This document shows, piece after piece, positions 17,379-26,691 of a stretch of 64,000 bases of DNA. The stretch is taken from the NCBI GenBank assembly GCA_015075405.1, contig JABTUK010000001.1:1736001-1800000 (forward strand). Reading direction: 5' to 3'. Made by a program: the position numbers and the translations under genes. Source of the stretch: Anaerolineales bacterium. GTDB taxonomy: Bacteria; Chloroflexota; Anaerolineae; 4572-78; J111. The notes below the pieces were generated by a model that did not search any database, was not told the origin of the DNA, and saw nothing but the letters and a program-made list of their open reading frames with translations. Each line of letters starts with the position of its first letter. Within the stretch, counting starts at the first letter, position 1.

Positions 17379-20339
17379 TCACTCTACTTGAAGCGGCTGC
17401 GGCAAAATAATCCGTGTTTCGCCGGTGGTGAGGGGGAGACGGGTAAAGTCCGGATCGGCGGCGTTGTATAAGCCCACCTCGATAGGATAGTCTCCCGGCG
17501 GCAGAGTTTCCGGCAGGGTGAAGCTGACAGAATCAGTAATGATTTCGCCGCTGACCCAGCCTTGCGTGGGCTTGGGCGGGGCGTGGTCGGCATTGACAAT
17601 CACGGTTTCCTCCGGTCCAAGCAGGTGAGTGAAAACAGTGTAATTCGTTTCGATAGAGGTTCCGGCCCGCCAGTAGAGGGTCAGTATAACTTCCTCGCCC
17701 GGTGCAGCGCGACAAGTTGGCCCAGCCGTATTCACAGGGCGGCAATCCACGCCGATGAGCGAGACCTGGCTGGAGAAATCGGCTTCGAGGGACATATCGG
17801 TTGAGACAGGCGGATCGAAATTGCGGGTGGTGGGCAAAATCTCCACCTGGTCAAAGGGAAACACTTCGTCGTAAAAAAAGCCGTGAACGTTGACCAGATG
17901 CACTTGCAGTTTGGCCGGGCCGGGCGCGGCGGCAGGTGAAATATCAAGCCAATATTGGCCCAAAACCAGGTCATTCGCAGTCCAACGGGGCAGGTTGAAT
18001 TGGCGGCTGGGGGTCAGTGAGGAACCGACCCGGTGGCTTTGGCCCTCAGCATCAATCAAATCGAAACCGACGGAAATATCATCGAAATTGAATTGACCGG
18101 CCTGCCACAGCAGTTTCAGCAGCAGACGGTCGCCCGGCTCGGCCTGCCTGGAGGACAGGTTGCTCTGGCGCAGCAGGATAATTGGTGAAAAATCAATCAG
18201 GGGTTTTTCGGCCAGCGCGGGCAATGAGTCGCCCGGAATGGGACGGACGAGGCGGCTGACGTTGACGGCGTCAATCAGGCCGGTGCGCCGTTGAGGCCGG
18301 CCCTGCTCGTCCAGAATGTCCCAACCGGTGAAGCCGGCGGCTGCGTTGGCGGTATCCGGCTGGCCCAGACCCACTTCAACCCAATACAGGCCCGGCGGCG
18401 TACCGATTTGCCAGTCGAGGCGCTGGCGGGTCATCACCAGTTGGCCGGCCGGCCAGCGCGATGGGGGATAGAGATAAGCGCCGGGCCGTCCCACAAACGG
18501 GGCGCGATCCCAATGGAAGCCGTCGCGGTCGGTCAAACGCAGGGTGAGCAGCAAATCAGCGGGCAGGGGGCGGCGGGGACGCCAGAAAAGGGCCAGGTCG
18601 TTGTCGCTCAGCGGCGTGACTCCGACCAACTCCACCTGATCGGCAAAGTTGTAGCCGCTTGAGGCCATGGAACTTTCAGCCGGAGCCTTGCTTGAGCCTG
18701 ACGAAGGGGCGTCTTCTGAGCCTGTGGTGATAAGGACGGGCCGCTCGATGGGACTTTCGTGCAGCAGGGCGATTTTGTCGGGATCGAGCCGCCAATGTTC
18801 CAGCCGTACCCCCTGAAAATCGCCGGCGTCATCGGGGCGTTGGCCAATCCGGTCGAGCCAGAAAGGGATGACGCCGTTAGGGTCAATCACTTCATCCTGC
18901 CAACTGACCAGCCAGACCCCGCCTTTGCCGGCCAAACTCTGGGCCATTTCGATGGAAATGCTCAAATCGGTCACTCGATTGACGTCGAGGCGTTCCAGCC
19001 GGGGCAGGGGCGTCCAGCCCTGCCAGCCGTAATAGTAAGCCCAGACCGGGTACATGTGGCCGGAACTGAGCAGGACAGTTTCATCGGGGGCGCTGCGTTC
19101 CCGCACAAATTGAGCCAGGGCTTGAAAGTCATCTTTGGCAAAGCGAGGGTCGGTGAACCAGTTGTACAGGCTGAAGCCGGAAGCGGCCAGGATCAAGGCG
19201 TAAAACAGCGTAAAGGGTAAAGCGTGAAGCGTAAAACGTTGAACATTTAACATTGAACGTTCAACGTTCAACTGAGCCAGGGCGGCAGCGACCAGCAGGG
19301 CAAAGGCGGGCCAGGCCAGCAAGGTGTAGCGCGGGTTGAATTTGGGCGATTGGAAGGATAGCAGAAGAATGAGCATGACCGGCAGGCAGAGCCAGAGCAG
19401 CAGGAAGCGTGAGGCGTGAGGCGTGAGGCGTCCCAAAGGGAGGCTTCGCTCTGAGGCGTGAGACGTTGAAACGTTGAAACGCCCGTATAGGGTGCAGAGG
19501 ATGAGCAGCAAGAGGTAGCCGAGAGCGATCCAGAAGCCGGTTTGTTCCAGCACGGTTTCGCCGGCGGTGAAGGTGATCAAAACCTGGCGCAGCGCCTCGT
19601 GGAGTTTAAGCGCGCCGGGCCAGTAGCTGGGGTCGTCGCCCAGACGGGCCAGCAAAATCCACAGCCAGGGCGCAAAAAGCAGGGCAATCGCGCCGAAGAT
19701 TTGGAGCAGTTGCAGAAAGAGTTGGCGAGGCCAGCCGCGCTGCCACAAAATGAACAAGCTGTAGAGACCATGAGCGATCAATAGGAATGCAGCAAAATAG
19801 TGGGTGTAGAGGGCGGCGGCGGCAGTCAAAACATAAAGAAAGGCTGAAGAAGGGGTGTTGAAAGCTGAGGGCTTGGGGTGGAGGAGTTTGAGTAATAAAT
19901 AGCCGGCCAGGGTGGCTTCAAAGACCAGGAGGGTGTACATGCGGGCTTCCTGGGCGTAATAGACCATGACCGGAGAGATGGCCATGAGTCCGGCGGCCAG
20001 GAGCGGCGGGGAGGTGAGGTGATGAGGCGAAGCGGCGGGAAAGAGGCGGCGGGCTAAGGTGTACATGAGGGGCACGCTCAGCATACCGAAAATGACGGAA
20101 GGAAAGCGCAGCGCCCATTCGCGGGAACCAAATAGGGCGTCGGTTTCCCAGATGAGCAGATAATAGAGCGGGGGTTGAATATCGGCGGCGGTCCAGCGCA
20201 GCAGTTCGCCCGGCGGCTTCTGCGAGAGCAGCCAGGTGACGCCCTCATCGTACCACAGGCTTTGCTCGCCCAGCAGGGTCAGCCGTAAGGCCAGGGCGAT
20301 TAAAATGATGACCAGTAACCCCCAACGATGTTGGCTCAT
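17379..20339 (-). CDS. Large GT39-like glycosyltransferase with multi-domain C-terminus
   Basis: The 986-residue protein starts with a GT-C membrane region (about 1-400) carrying LWYDEG (about 28-33), QPPLYYLLIW and VYYAQEARMY, as in the ArnT/PMT clan. Beyond the membrane part come a soluble region and two or three beta-sandwich-like modules. The last (about 870-980) has LYWRAG, NYTVFTHL and PGDYPIEVGLYN, a pattern repeated in other proteins of this window. ATG 20339 gives a normal start; a GTG at 20357 is possible. Tandem repeat insertions occur near 19407-19431 and 19220-19275. It is probably a polyprenyl-phosphate-sugar transferase for surface glycans; the substrate is unknown. Confidence 0.8.
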   Translation of the reverse strand: MSQHRWGLLVIILIALALRLTLLGEQSLWYDEGVTWLLSQKPPGELLRWTAADIQPPLYYLLIWETDALFGSREWALRFPSVIFGMLSVPLMYTLARRLFPAASPHHLTSPPLLAAGLMAISPVMVYYAQEARMYTLLVFEATLAGYLLLKLLHPKPSAFNTPSSAFLYVLTAAAALYTHYFAAFLLIAHGLYSLFILWQRGWPRQLFLQLLQIFGAIALLFAPWLWILLARLGDDPSYWPGALKLHEALRQVLITFTAGETVLEQTGFWIALGYLLLLILCTLYGRFNVSTSHASERSLPLGRLTPHASRFLLLWLCLPVMLILLLSFQSPKFNPRYTLLAWPAFALLVAAALAQLNVERSMLNVQRFTLHALPFTLFYALILAASGFSLYNWFTDPRFAKDDFQALAQFVRERSAPDETVLLSSGHMYPVWAYYYGWQGWTPLPRLERLDVNRVTDLSISIEMAQSLAGKGGVWLVSWQDEVIDPNGVIPFWLDRIGQRPDDAGDFQGVRLEHWRLDPDKIALLHESPIERPVLITTGSEDAPSSGSSKAPAESSMASSGYNFADQVELVGVTPLSDNDLALFWRPRRPLPADLLLTLRLTDRDGFHWDRAPFVGRPGAYLYPPSRWPAGQLVMTRQRLDWQIGTPPGLYWVEVGLGQPDTANAAAGFTGWDILDEQGRPQRRTGLIDAVNVSRLVRPIPGDSLPALAEKPLIDFSPIILLRQSNLSSRQAEPGDRLLLKLLWQAGQFNFDDISVGFDLIDAEGQSHRVGSSLTPSRQFNLPRWTANDLVLGQYWLDISPAAAPGPAKLQVHLVNVHGFFYDEVFPFDQVEILPTTRNFDPPVSTDMSLEADFSSQVSLIGVDCRPVNTAGPTCRAAPGEEVILTLYWRAGTSIETNYTVFTHLLGPEETVIVNADHAPPKPTQGWVSGEIITDSVSFTLPETLPPGDYPIEVGLYNAADPDFTRLPLTTGETRIILPQPLQVE
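19220..19431. repeat. In-gene tandem repeats GTTCAAC and GCGTGAG
   Basis: ACGTTCAACGTTCAAC-type units (19220-19275) and GCGTGAG units (19407-19431) lie in loops of the preceding gene. A further imperfect cluster follows at about 19440-19485. Confidence 0.8.
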
Positions 20340-20392
20340 AGCGGGCCATGCTACCACAGAGCCGGTGGAGTGACAAGATGGGCGGCGAGCAT

Positions 20393-22909
20393 CTATGGTA
20401 TTTGAAGTTGGCCAAGAATAAAAACGTCACTCCCATCAGGCAGCGGCAGCCGTTGCAGCGTTTGAACATCATACACCCCCACTTGCAAGGTATAGTTGCC
20501 AGGCGCTAAATCGGCGGGCAGCTTGAGTTCGTGGCGGTCGAGCACCGGCTGGCGGAGCGACCAGTGTGAGGTTGGCTGAGGGGTGAGCCAGGTGGGAAAA
20601 GCGTCATGTTGGGCTACCAGGCGACCGTCAGCGGCCAGAAGATGGAGAAAAACGGTGTAATCGGTGGGGAGCGGCTGGTCGGTGGTCCAGCGGAGCAAAA
20701 CAGGCAGCGTTGCCCCCGGTTGGAGGTTGGCCGGGTCAAGGTCAAAGCCGGTTAAGCGAATCGCCGGGCCAAAGCGGACATCGGTTGAAGAAAGAGGGCT
20801 TAGTTTGAGCCTGGCTGCTTGCCGGGTTAAGCTTAGCCCGTACCGTTTAAAGGTTGCTAACTGAACCCACCGGCCGGAATCGAACCGGATTGCGTCAGCC
20901 GGCGCAGCGGTGATGGGCCAACGCTGGCCGGGGTCGGCAAAACTTCTCTCCGGGCCGGCAGCCAGCCCCAGATGAAAAATGTCGGGTAGAAGCTGCGGCA
21001 GGGTTTCAGTGACCACAATTTCCCCGCGCTGCCACTTGGCCGGAGGATACCAGACAGCCGCAATCATGGGGACCTGGGTCGGGTCGCTCAACAGGCGGCC
21101 AGTATTATCGTAGATGAGCGGCCAGAGGTGGGTATCGTCGGGCAGGGGGGCTTCGCTTTGCCAGTAGAAACGGAAAGAAACGCCGTTGTCGGGGTCGTCG
21201 TGGACATCATAGCCCAATAAGCGCAGTTGGTCGTTGCCAAAGGTAAGTTGAGCAGGATAGGTCGGCAGGGTGGTTGAACGGGCAAAGTCAAAAAAAGAGT
21301 CGGGCAGGGGGGGCGCGGCTGAGGCGGAGGGGGTCGCGGTAAAGGCAGCCGTGGATTGGGGGGACTTCTGAGCCAGCAGCAGCCCTTGATCGGCCCGAAG
21401 AAGCTGCCAATCTGCGGCTAACAGGTCCATAAGTTTGGTGTGGGCGTCGTTGGGGTGAACGCCCGGAATATCGGTCACATCTACCAGCAGATAATCAGCC
21501 TCCTGGACAGTAGGAAAGACATAAATGACCTGCCGGTGCGCCAGATGGGGATGAACGGCGGCGCTGGCCGAAACAACCGCTTCGGCCGGAATTTGATGGA
21601 TAAATTGGGGCAGTTGAGCGGCAGCGGGACGCACTGAGTAGATTTCCATGCGGCCGGAAAGGGGCGTCCAGCCGTGCCCGGCGTGATAGCCCAACGACCA
21701 GGCCAGCAGCCACAGCGTCACATAGATTAAGGCTGTTATTTTGAGGGCCTGACCGTTGTTTTCGCATAGAGACGATTTATTAATCAAACGGCTGGCTCCG
21801 TAAATTGCTGCAACCATAAAAACGGCGACCAGGGGCGCGGAGTAATGCTGCTCGCCGGAGTACTGGCCGGTAAAATTGCTGAACATATTGGCCGCCAGAA
21901 CCGGCAAACCGATGAGGAGTAGTTCGGGGGCCAGCAGGGGCAAAAAACCGGCGGCGGCTAACAGCCCCAGCAGATACCTCCAGCGCGCCGGGTCTTGTAA
22001 CAGGGTTAGCAGGTTATCCCCGGTGTAGCGGCTGGACAGGTAAATCGGGCCGTCAGTCTCAAAATACTGCCGAGCCAGCGGCGCGACGATGACAAAAGTG
22101 GTGACGAAGAACCAGGCGGCGCTGACGGCGATGAGGGCCAGGCCATGAAGCATCTTTAGCTTTAGCCTGACCGGAGACGGGGAACCGAAGACCGGGTTTG
22201 TACCTATGGCAGCATCTCCGGTCTCCGGTCCTCGGTCCCCGGTCATTAATAGCCATAGCCCCAACATGCCGGTCATTGTAGGCAGGGTTTCTTTGGTGGC
22301 CATGGCGATAATGGCCCACAGCCACATCCAGCCCCAGCGGCGTTGAGTAGCGTACCAAAAGGCAAACAACAGCGGCGCGACGACAAAAGGGTCGGCGTGA
22401 AAATCGGCCATGGCGGCGGCTTGCAGATGGGGGAAGAGGAGGTAGGCGGCGGCGAAGGCGAGGGCGGACCAGGATGCGTGAGGCGTGAGGCGTGAGGCGT
22501 GACTATTAATAATTAACGATTGACCATTGACTGTTGACAATTCTCTTCGAGCAATCCAAAAAACCGGCAGCGCGCCGAGGGCCAGGGCTATTGATTGGGC
22601 GATAAGCAGAATCCGCACGTCGTCCCACAGGAAAAATAACAGGGCCAGGGGGATGAGGATTGGCTCAAAGTGTTCGGCCAGGCGGGGCTGCTGTTTACTA
22701 CCCCAGGTAAGTTCCATAAAACCGCCGGAGCCGAGGACGGTATTCCACATCGGCTGGTCAATCAGCGAGAGGTCGGCGGCGTAGGAGTGAAGGGTGTTGT
22801 GGCGGTTGAGGCTGTACCAGGAGAAGTAGACGGCGTAGATAAGGATGAGGAGGATGAGGAGGAAGCGGGGGATGCGTGATGCGTGATGCCTGATGCGTGA
22901 ATTGGACAT
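20393..22909 (-). CDS. DUF2079 polytopic membrane protein with C-terminal beta module
   Basis: The 838-residue protein resembles DUF2079 membrane proteins. It has an N-terminal helix, a loop with SLIDQPMWN (about 48-56) and HFEPILIPLALLFFLW (about 80-95), about ten more helices, and a C-terminal soluble half. The last 110 residues carry the module seen in neighbouring proteins (LLRWTTDQPLPTDYTVFLHL and PGNYTLQVGVYD, split here). DUF2079 proteins belong to the GT-C clan by fold, but their reaction is unknown. The N-terminal residues RIRHHASRIPRF come from the tandem repeat at 22871-22900, so the native N-terminus may be altered. It is close to two GT39-like genes. Confidence 0.78.
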   Translation of the reverse strand: MSNSRIRHHASRIPRFLLILLILIYAVYFSWYSLNRHNTLHSYAADLSLIDQPMWNTVLGSGGFMELTWGSKQQPRLAEHFEPILIPLALLFFLWDDVRILLIAQSIALALGALPVFWIARRELSTVNGQSLIINSHASRLTPHASWSALAFAAAYLLFPHLQAAAMADFHADPFVVAPLLFAFWYATQRRWGWMWLWAIIAMATKETLPTMTGMLGLWLLMTGDRGPETGDAAIGTNPVFGSPSPVRLKLKMLHGLALIAVSAAWFFVTTFVIVAPLARQYFETDGPIYLSSRYTGDNLLTLLQDPARWRYLLGLLAAAGFLPLLAPELLLIGLPVLAANMFSNFTGQYSGEQHYSAPLVAVFMVAAIYGASRLINKSSLCENNGQALKITALIYVTLWLLAWSLGYHAGHGWTPLSGRMEIYSVRPAAAQLPQFIHQIPAEAVVSASAAVHPHLAHRQVIYVFPTVQEADYLLVDVTDIPGVHPNDAHTKLMDLLAADWQLLRADQGLLLAQKSPQSTAAFTATPSASAAPPLPDSFFDFARSTTLPTYPAQLTFGNDQLRLLGYDVHDDPDNGVSFRFYWQSEAPLPDDTHLWPLIYDNTGRLLSDPTQVPMIAAVWYPPAKWQRGEIVVTETLPQLLPDIFHLGLAAGPERSFADPGQRWPITAAPADAIRFDSGRWVQLATFKRYGLSLTRQAARLKLSPLSSTDVRFGPAIRLTGFDLDPANLQPGATLPVLLRWTTDQPLPTDYTVFLHLLAADGRLVAQHDAFPTWLTPQPTSHWSLRQPVLDRHELKLPADLAPGNYTLQVGVYDVQTLQRLPLPDGSDVFILGQLQIP
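22473..22502. repeat. In-gene tandem repeat GCGTGAG
   Basis: Four GCGTGAG/T units are translated within a DUF2079 loop (HASRLTPHAS peptide). They are followed by AT-rich TTAACGATTGACCATTGAC units of similar length. Confidence 0.85.
22871..22900. repeat. Tandem repeat GATGCGT at the 5' end of a gene
   Basis: Four GATGCGT units overlap the first codons of the DUF2079 gene and supply its N-terminal SRIRHHASRIP residues. Confidence 0.85.
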
Positions 22910-22940
22910 GAAACTTTATCCAGAAAAGAGTTACCCGGTT

Positions 22941-23708
22941 TTATTCCGGGGGTTTTCTATCTTTGGCGGCCCGGTCCTCACGTAACCTCCGTGCTGTGGT
23001 TTGCAGATGCTCAAAGAATTCGGTTTCGGTCAGTTCTTTGACTGCTCGCTGGCGTTTGGCCTCGTCAATGGCAATGGTAAGCTGCTGGACTTGCTCTTTG
23101 AGGCTTTCTTCGCGCTTTTTGACCCCTTCGACCATTTTGAAAAAGGAGGATAAAAAGGCGCTGGCGCGAGCCTGGTAGGTCAGGTCGGTGTTGACAATGG
23201 TGGATTGGCTCTCTTCGACCCGCTGCTGCACAAAATCGTAGTTGCCGGCGGCGATGTGCTGCGACCAGACAATGGTTTCTTCGATATAGGCATTGGCAAA
23301 GCGCAGCCGGTCGGACATATCTCGTAGAAACGACAGGGCCAGGAGAGGATATTCATTCAACAGGTCCAGCACGGCATCATACTTTATTTCCAGCACTTCG
23401 GTAGGGCTGATGGCAATCATAGAGTTGGAGCGGGCTTTCTGATCAATCAACGCCATTTCGCCGACCAATTGGCCCGGCCCGCACTGGTTGAGGATCACCT
23501 CTTCGCCCTGGGGACCTTCGGCCACAATTTTAATCCAGCCGGTGCGGATCACAAAGAGCGAGTCGCTGGCGTCGCCCTTACGCACCAGAAAGTCGCCCCT
23601 GGTCAAATTCAAGATTTTTACACGGTTAGCCAGTTTGGTCAGAACCGGCTGCGGTGCGCCCTTGAAGAGCGGCAGCCTTTCCAGGTAGTTAAGTAATTTA
23701 GGATCCAT
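22941..23708 (-). CDS. Cyclic-nucleotide-binding domain protein with C-terminal coiled coil
   Basis: The 255-residue protein has a Crp/Fnr-type cyclic-nucleotide-binding beta-barrel (about 8-125). It shows GDFLVRKGDASDSLFVI and the phosphate-binding-cassette region GQLVGEMALIDQKARS (Gly-Glu-x-Ala and Arg kept). No helix-turn-helix follows. Instead there is a helical region and a charged coiled coil (about 195-250, KKREESLKEQVQQL). It therefore senses a nucleotide or acts as a membrane/protein-associated sensor, not a DNA-binding regulator. ATG 23708 is used; TTG 23732 would overlap the preceding stop codon as TTGA and is a real alternative. It is the last gene of a tight three-gene unit with two ATPases. 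Confidence 0.8.
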   Translation of the reverse strand: MDPKLLNYLERLPLFKGAPQPVLTKLANRVKILNLTRGDFLVRKGDASDSLFVIRTGWIKIVAEGPQGEEVILNQCGPGQLVGEMALIDQKARSNSMIAISPTEVLEIKYDAVLDLLNEYPLLALSFLRDMSDRLRFANAYIEETIVWSQHIAAGNYDFVQQRVEESQSTIVNTDLTYQARASAFLSSFFKMVEGVKKREESLKEQVQQLTIAIDEAKRQRAVKELTETEFFEHLQTTARRLREDRAAKDRKPPE

Positions 23709-23728
23709 AACACTATCAGCCTTTTTTC

Positions 23729-25012
23729 TCAAGCAAAAGGGGGTACGCCCAATTCAGCCAACTCGGCTTCGATATCAGCGATTTTGAAATTATACTCTTC
23801 AATTTCAGTCATAATATGGGGTGGTGTTTCAAGACCTTGCTTGGCCTGACGGAGTTGTAACTGCCCTAAATGGCGAACAGATGCCAGAAGTTGACGCTGT
23901 AAAGAAGCAATGCGTTCCTGGGCAACTTCACCAAGCATTCGGTTTGTTATACCGCCTTGCGGAGTGTGATGCTCTGGCCCAGCGGCCAGCCATTCACCCA
24001 ACAAGACATTACCTGCTTGATAAGCATCGGTGGTGGCACGGCGGAGAAAGCCAAGCTGGCTTAAATCGTGAAGTATCCGGCGTAAACTGCTTGGGGAAAG
24101 ATGAGGAAGCGCCTGTTCAATTTCCGTCAGAGAGCTGACTTGGGAGTTGACCAGAAGCATAATTTTGGCCTCATCGGGGGTGAGCGAGTCAAAATCCTGT
24201 TGAAATGTGCTGCGTAATTGGTCATCCAAACCAAAACTGTGCTCATCAAAAATACGGAAAGAACCTGCATTTGAGTCAAATAGGTGGTGACAGACTTTCT
24301 GGAGAATCAGGGGGTGATTGCCGGTAAATTGTTGAATTTGGGCTAGTAGAGCTAAGTCTACTTGTAAGGGATAAACACTTTGAGCGCAGCAGATAAGTTG
24401 ATGCGTTGTATCATCATCAAAATGGGCTAGATAACGCGGTTCAAATCCTTCCAGAAAAAGAGAGGTATCTTGCTGTTGTTGAATGGCATAAAGGCGACTC
24501 AACCGGCGGGTGGAGGCAAGAATAGCGCGAATGGCCGGGTTATGTTGCAGCGACCGCCGAAGTTTAGCTAAAACGCGGGGTTCATGTTGGCCTAACTGGT
24601 TAAGCCCCTCTATTTCATCACACAGTAACAGTAGACGGCATTGATGATGTTGAGTATAAGTCGCCACCTCGCGTAATAGTTGGGTCAGGCTGGAACTATT
24701 TTCCGGCAAAGTCACACCACCCCAACGTTTATCTATCTCAGCCGCTTGAGCATACTCCACCGCTTCGAGCAGGCTTTCAATTAACTGCGCCTCGCTAGTG
24801 TCGCCTTGCATATCCCAAAAAAGGGGGAGATAAGCAGCGCTATGAGCGGCTCGACGCTCGGCCTCTTTCAAGAGGGAGGTTTTGCCAACTCGCCGGTTGC
24901 CGATAATCCATAGCCCAGCGGTTGATTCGGCCAGAATGTCCTGAAGTAAGTCGGTTCGGTTATAAAATTCAGATCCAACCACCCATGAGCCGACTCGATA
25001 GGGATTGGTCAT
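23729..25012 (-). CDS. STAND/AAA-like ATPase with C-terminal effector-associated-like module
   Basis: The 427-residue protein has a P-loop NTPase core with Walker A GNRRVGKT (38-45) and Walker B LLLLCDE (about 127-133). A winged-helix-like region (about 265-340) follows. The last 60 residues (about 368-423) are a helical module with QAKQGLETPPHIMTEIEEY, resembling effector-associated domains that recruit partners in bacterial conflict and signalling NTPases. It overlaps the upstream ATPase gene by ATGA, indicating translational coupling. No membrane segment or nuclease motif is seen. A signalling or defence switch is inferred from family features; no effector enzyme is fused. Confidence 0.75.
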   Translation of the reverse strand: MTNPYRVGSWVVGSEFYNRTDLLQDILAESTAGLWIIGNRRVGKTSLLKEAERRAAHSAAYLPLFWDMQGDTSEAQLIESLLEAVEYAQAAEIDKRWGGVTLPENSSSLTQLLREVATYTQHHQCRLLLLCDEIEGLNQLGQHEPRVLAKLRRSLQHNPAIRAILASTRRLSRLYAIQQQQDTSLFLEGFEPRYLAHFDDDTTHQLICCAQSVYPLQVDLALLAQIQQFTGNHPLILQKVCHHLFDSNAGSFRIFDEHSFGLDDQLRSTFQQDFDSLTPDEAKIMLLVNSQVSSLTEIEQALPHLSPSSLRRILHDLSQLGFLRRATTDAYQAGNVLLGEWLAAGPEHHTPQGGITNRMLGEVAQERIASLQRQLLASVRHLGQLQLRQAKQGLETPPHIMTEIEEYNFKIADIEAELAELGVPPFA

Positions 25013-26463
25013 TTTGTCTCCTGATCTGTGGAAGTTGACGTTGTGGGGTCATACTCGGTTCTATCTTCGGCAATGGCAGGTTGCGTAGTAACAATGGTGG
25101 TTACTTGATCCTGCGAAAGCGTAGGTTCATCCAGCCATTGGATGGCGGGTAAGATGCTATCCACATCCTCCACCGTAATTTCCTGGCGTCCTTCGCTCGT
25201 GGTTGATATACGGTTAATCACTTCCAGGCACAACTGTTGGATGCGATGGGGCAAACCAGAAGTAGCTTGAAGAATACGGGTGATGGCCTCATCCTGATAA
25301 GTATATCTCCCTTGAACCGGCCCCGTAATCAAACGGCGAGCCTCGGTTTCAGGGAAGGGGCTTAATGTAACCGGAATAAACATGTTATAAAAAGGACTGC
25401 TCTCGCCGGCCCACTGCTGGCGCAGTTTTACTCCAGCGACCACAATACTGAGGTTGGTATTGGTAAACCGTTGAAAAATGCGCCGGAGTTGCGATTGCGT
25501 TTCCAGGCTGTAACTGTTGAGCGTGTCCATTTCATCCAGCAGCAAGACCAGGCGAGAGGGCAGCGGAGTCGTGGTTTGCAGACCTTTCAAAATAGCCTGT
25601 AAATCGCGGGAAAAGGCGCGGGCAGGATAAACGAAATTGGAAAGATCAAAGGAGAGAGTTGTGGTGGTTTCAGGCGGTAGAAATGGTTGAACGGCGCTGA
25701 CAATTTCTTCCATCAGGAGATGAAAAAATTCAGTTTCTAATGCCCCTTCTATATTGACTAAAACAGGGATGAATTTTTCTATGCCCATTAATATAGACAA
25801 TTGATAAGTCAACTGGTGCAGCAAACTGGTTTTGCCAATCCGCCGCGGGCCGGTGAGCATAACGAAGTTATTTTTCAGTAAGCCAATAACTTTTTCAAGG
25901 TCAGCCTGGCGGCCAAAAAACATTTCGGGTTGGGTGATCGGTGGGCCGGCGATGTAGGGATTATAATTTTTAGTAGCAATAAAAAGTACCCAGGGATCAA
26001 GTAGTTCAATTTGATTATTACGACTCTCTATACTTAAGAGTAATGGCTGTAGTGCCTGTTGCCAATCGACTTCCTTCAACTCCCTGCGAAGAAATTTTTC
26101 CGTCAGTTGGATTGCTGTTTGATAATCCTGAATTTGATTGAGTAACGATACAGGAGGACTCCCCCCCCATTTGACGTATTTGAGTTCACGTTCACGAAGG
26201 GTATTCAAATGACGATGAAGTTTTAGAAGGAAGATTGTAGGATCACTTATAGTTGATGTGTTTAATATATGTAGAGCCTCAAGCCAATCAGTTTCGCTTA
26301 ATTCACCACGCCGGAGTTGTTCCGTTAGCATAATGGCCGTTTGATGATCCTCAATTTGGTTAAGTAGCGTTAATGGTGCATCACCCACATATTTGGCCTC
26401 ACGCTCACGAAGAATGTTCAAATTCTGATGAAGTTTGATTAGAAAAGCTTCTATGTCAGTCAT
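25009..26463 (-). CDS. AAA-like ATPase with duplicated N-terminal effector-associated-like domain
   Basis: The 484-residue protein opens with two copies of a helical module (residues 6-66 and 77-143). Both contain LRERE-x-KY and LLNQI-(E/Q)-D-(H/Y)-QTAI, so an internal duplication is visible. The P-loop core follows with FFGRQADLEKVIGLL, Walker A GPRRIGKT (205-212) and Walker B LVLLLDE (305-311), as in AAA_35/AAA_16-like ATPases. The modules resemble effector-associated domains of bacterial conflict systems. The C-terminus is Thr/Ser/Asp-rich. ATG 26463 is chosen over upstream in-frame starts. It is the first gene of the operon and is preceded by a 29-bp inverted repeat. Confidence 0.75.
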   Translation of the reverse strand: MTDIEAFLIKLHQNLNILREREAKYVGDAPLTLLNQIEDHQTAIMLTEQLRRGELSETDWLEALHILNTSTISDPTIFLLKLHRHLNTLRERELKYVKWGGSPPVSLLNQIQDYQTAIQLTEKFLRRELKEVDWQQALQPLLLSIESRNNQIELLDPWVLFIATKNYNPYIAGPPITQPEMFFGRQADLEKVIGLLKNNFVMLTGPRRIGKTSLLHQLTYQLSILMGIEKFIPVLVNIEGALETEFFHLLMEEIVSAVQPFLPPETTTTLSFDLSNFVYPARAFSRDLQAILKGLQTTTPLPSRLVLLLDEMDTLNSYSLETQSQLRRIFQRFTNTNLSIVVAGVKLRQQWAGESSPFYNMFIPVTLSPFPETEARRLITGPVQGRYTYQDEAITRILQATSGLPHRIQQLCLEVINRISTTSEGRQEITVEDVDSILPAIQWLDEPTLSQDQVTTIVTTQPAIAEDRTEYDPTTSTSTDQETK

Positions 26464-26486
26464 AATTGATAACCGACTATACATAT

Positions 26487-26515
26487 TTGAGTGTGACAGC
26501 TTCAGCCACACTCAA
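26487..26515. promoter_or_regulatory. Inverted repeat upstream of the ATPase operon
   Basis: TTGAGTGTG (26487-26495) and CACACTCAA (26507-26515) are perfect 9-bp arms around an 11-base centre, 24 bases before the first start codon. It could be an operator or an RNA hairpin in the leader. A second, weaker inverted pair around TGTGTAAA/TTTACACA lies at about 26533-26580. No confident -35/-10 pair was found. Confidence 0.5.
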
Positions 26516-26691
26516 GGTGGTATGTCGAAAGTTGTGTAAATTGCTCATCCCTCTCAAGGGAATCAGATTTTTACACACAATTTGCAATACTACCCACTCA
26601 AACGGCAAAGCTCCCTAAGCTAGGATTTAGCACGAATGGCATTTACTTTTACGGAATGTGTCCCATCTCCATAATCATACCACACTTCCCC

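Noticed and set aside
22941..23708. Crp/Fnr transcription factor
   Set aside because: The nucleotide-binding domain is followed by helices and a coiled coil; no helix-turn-helix motif is found.
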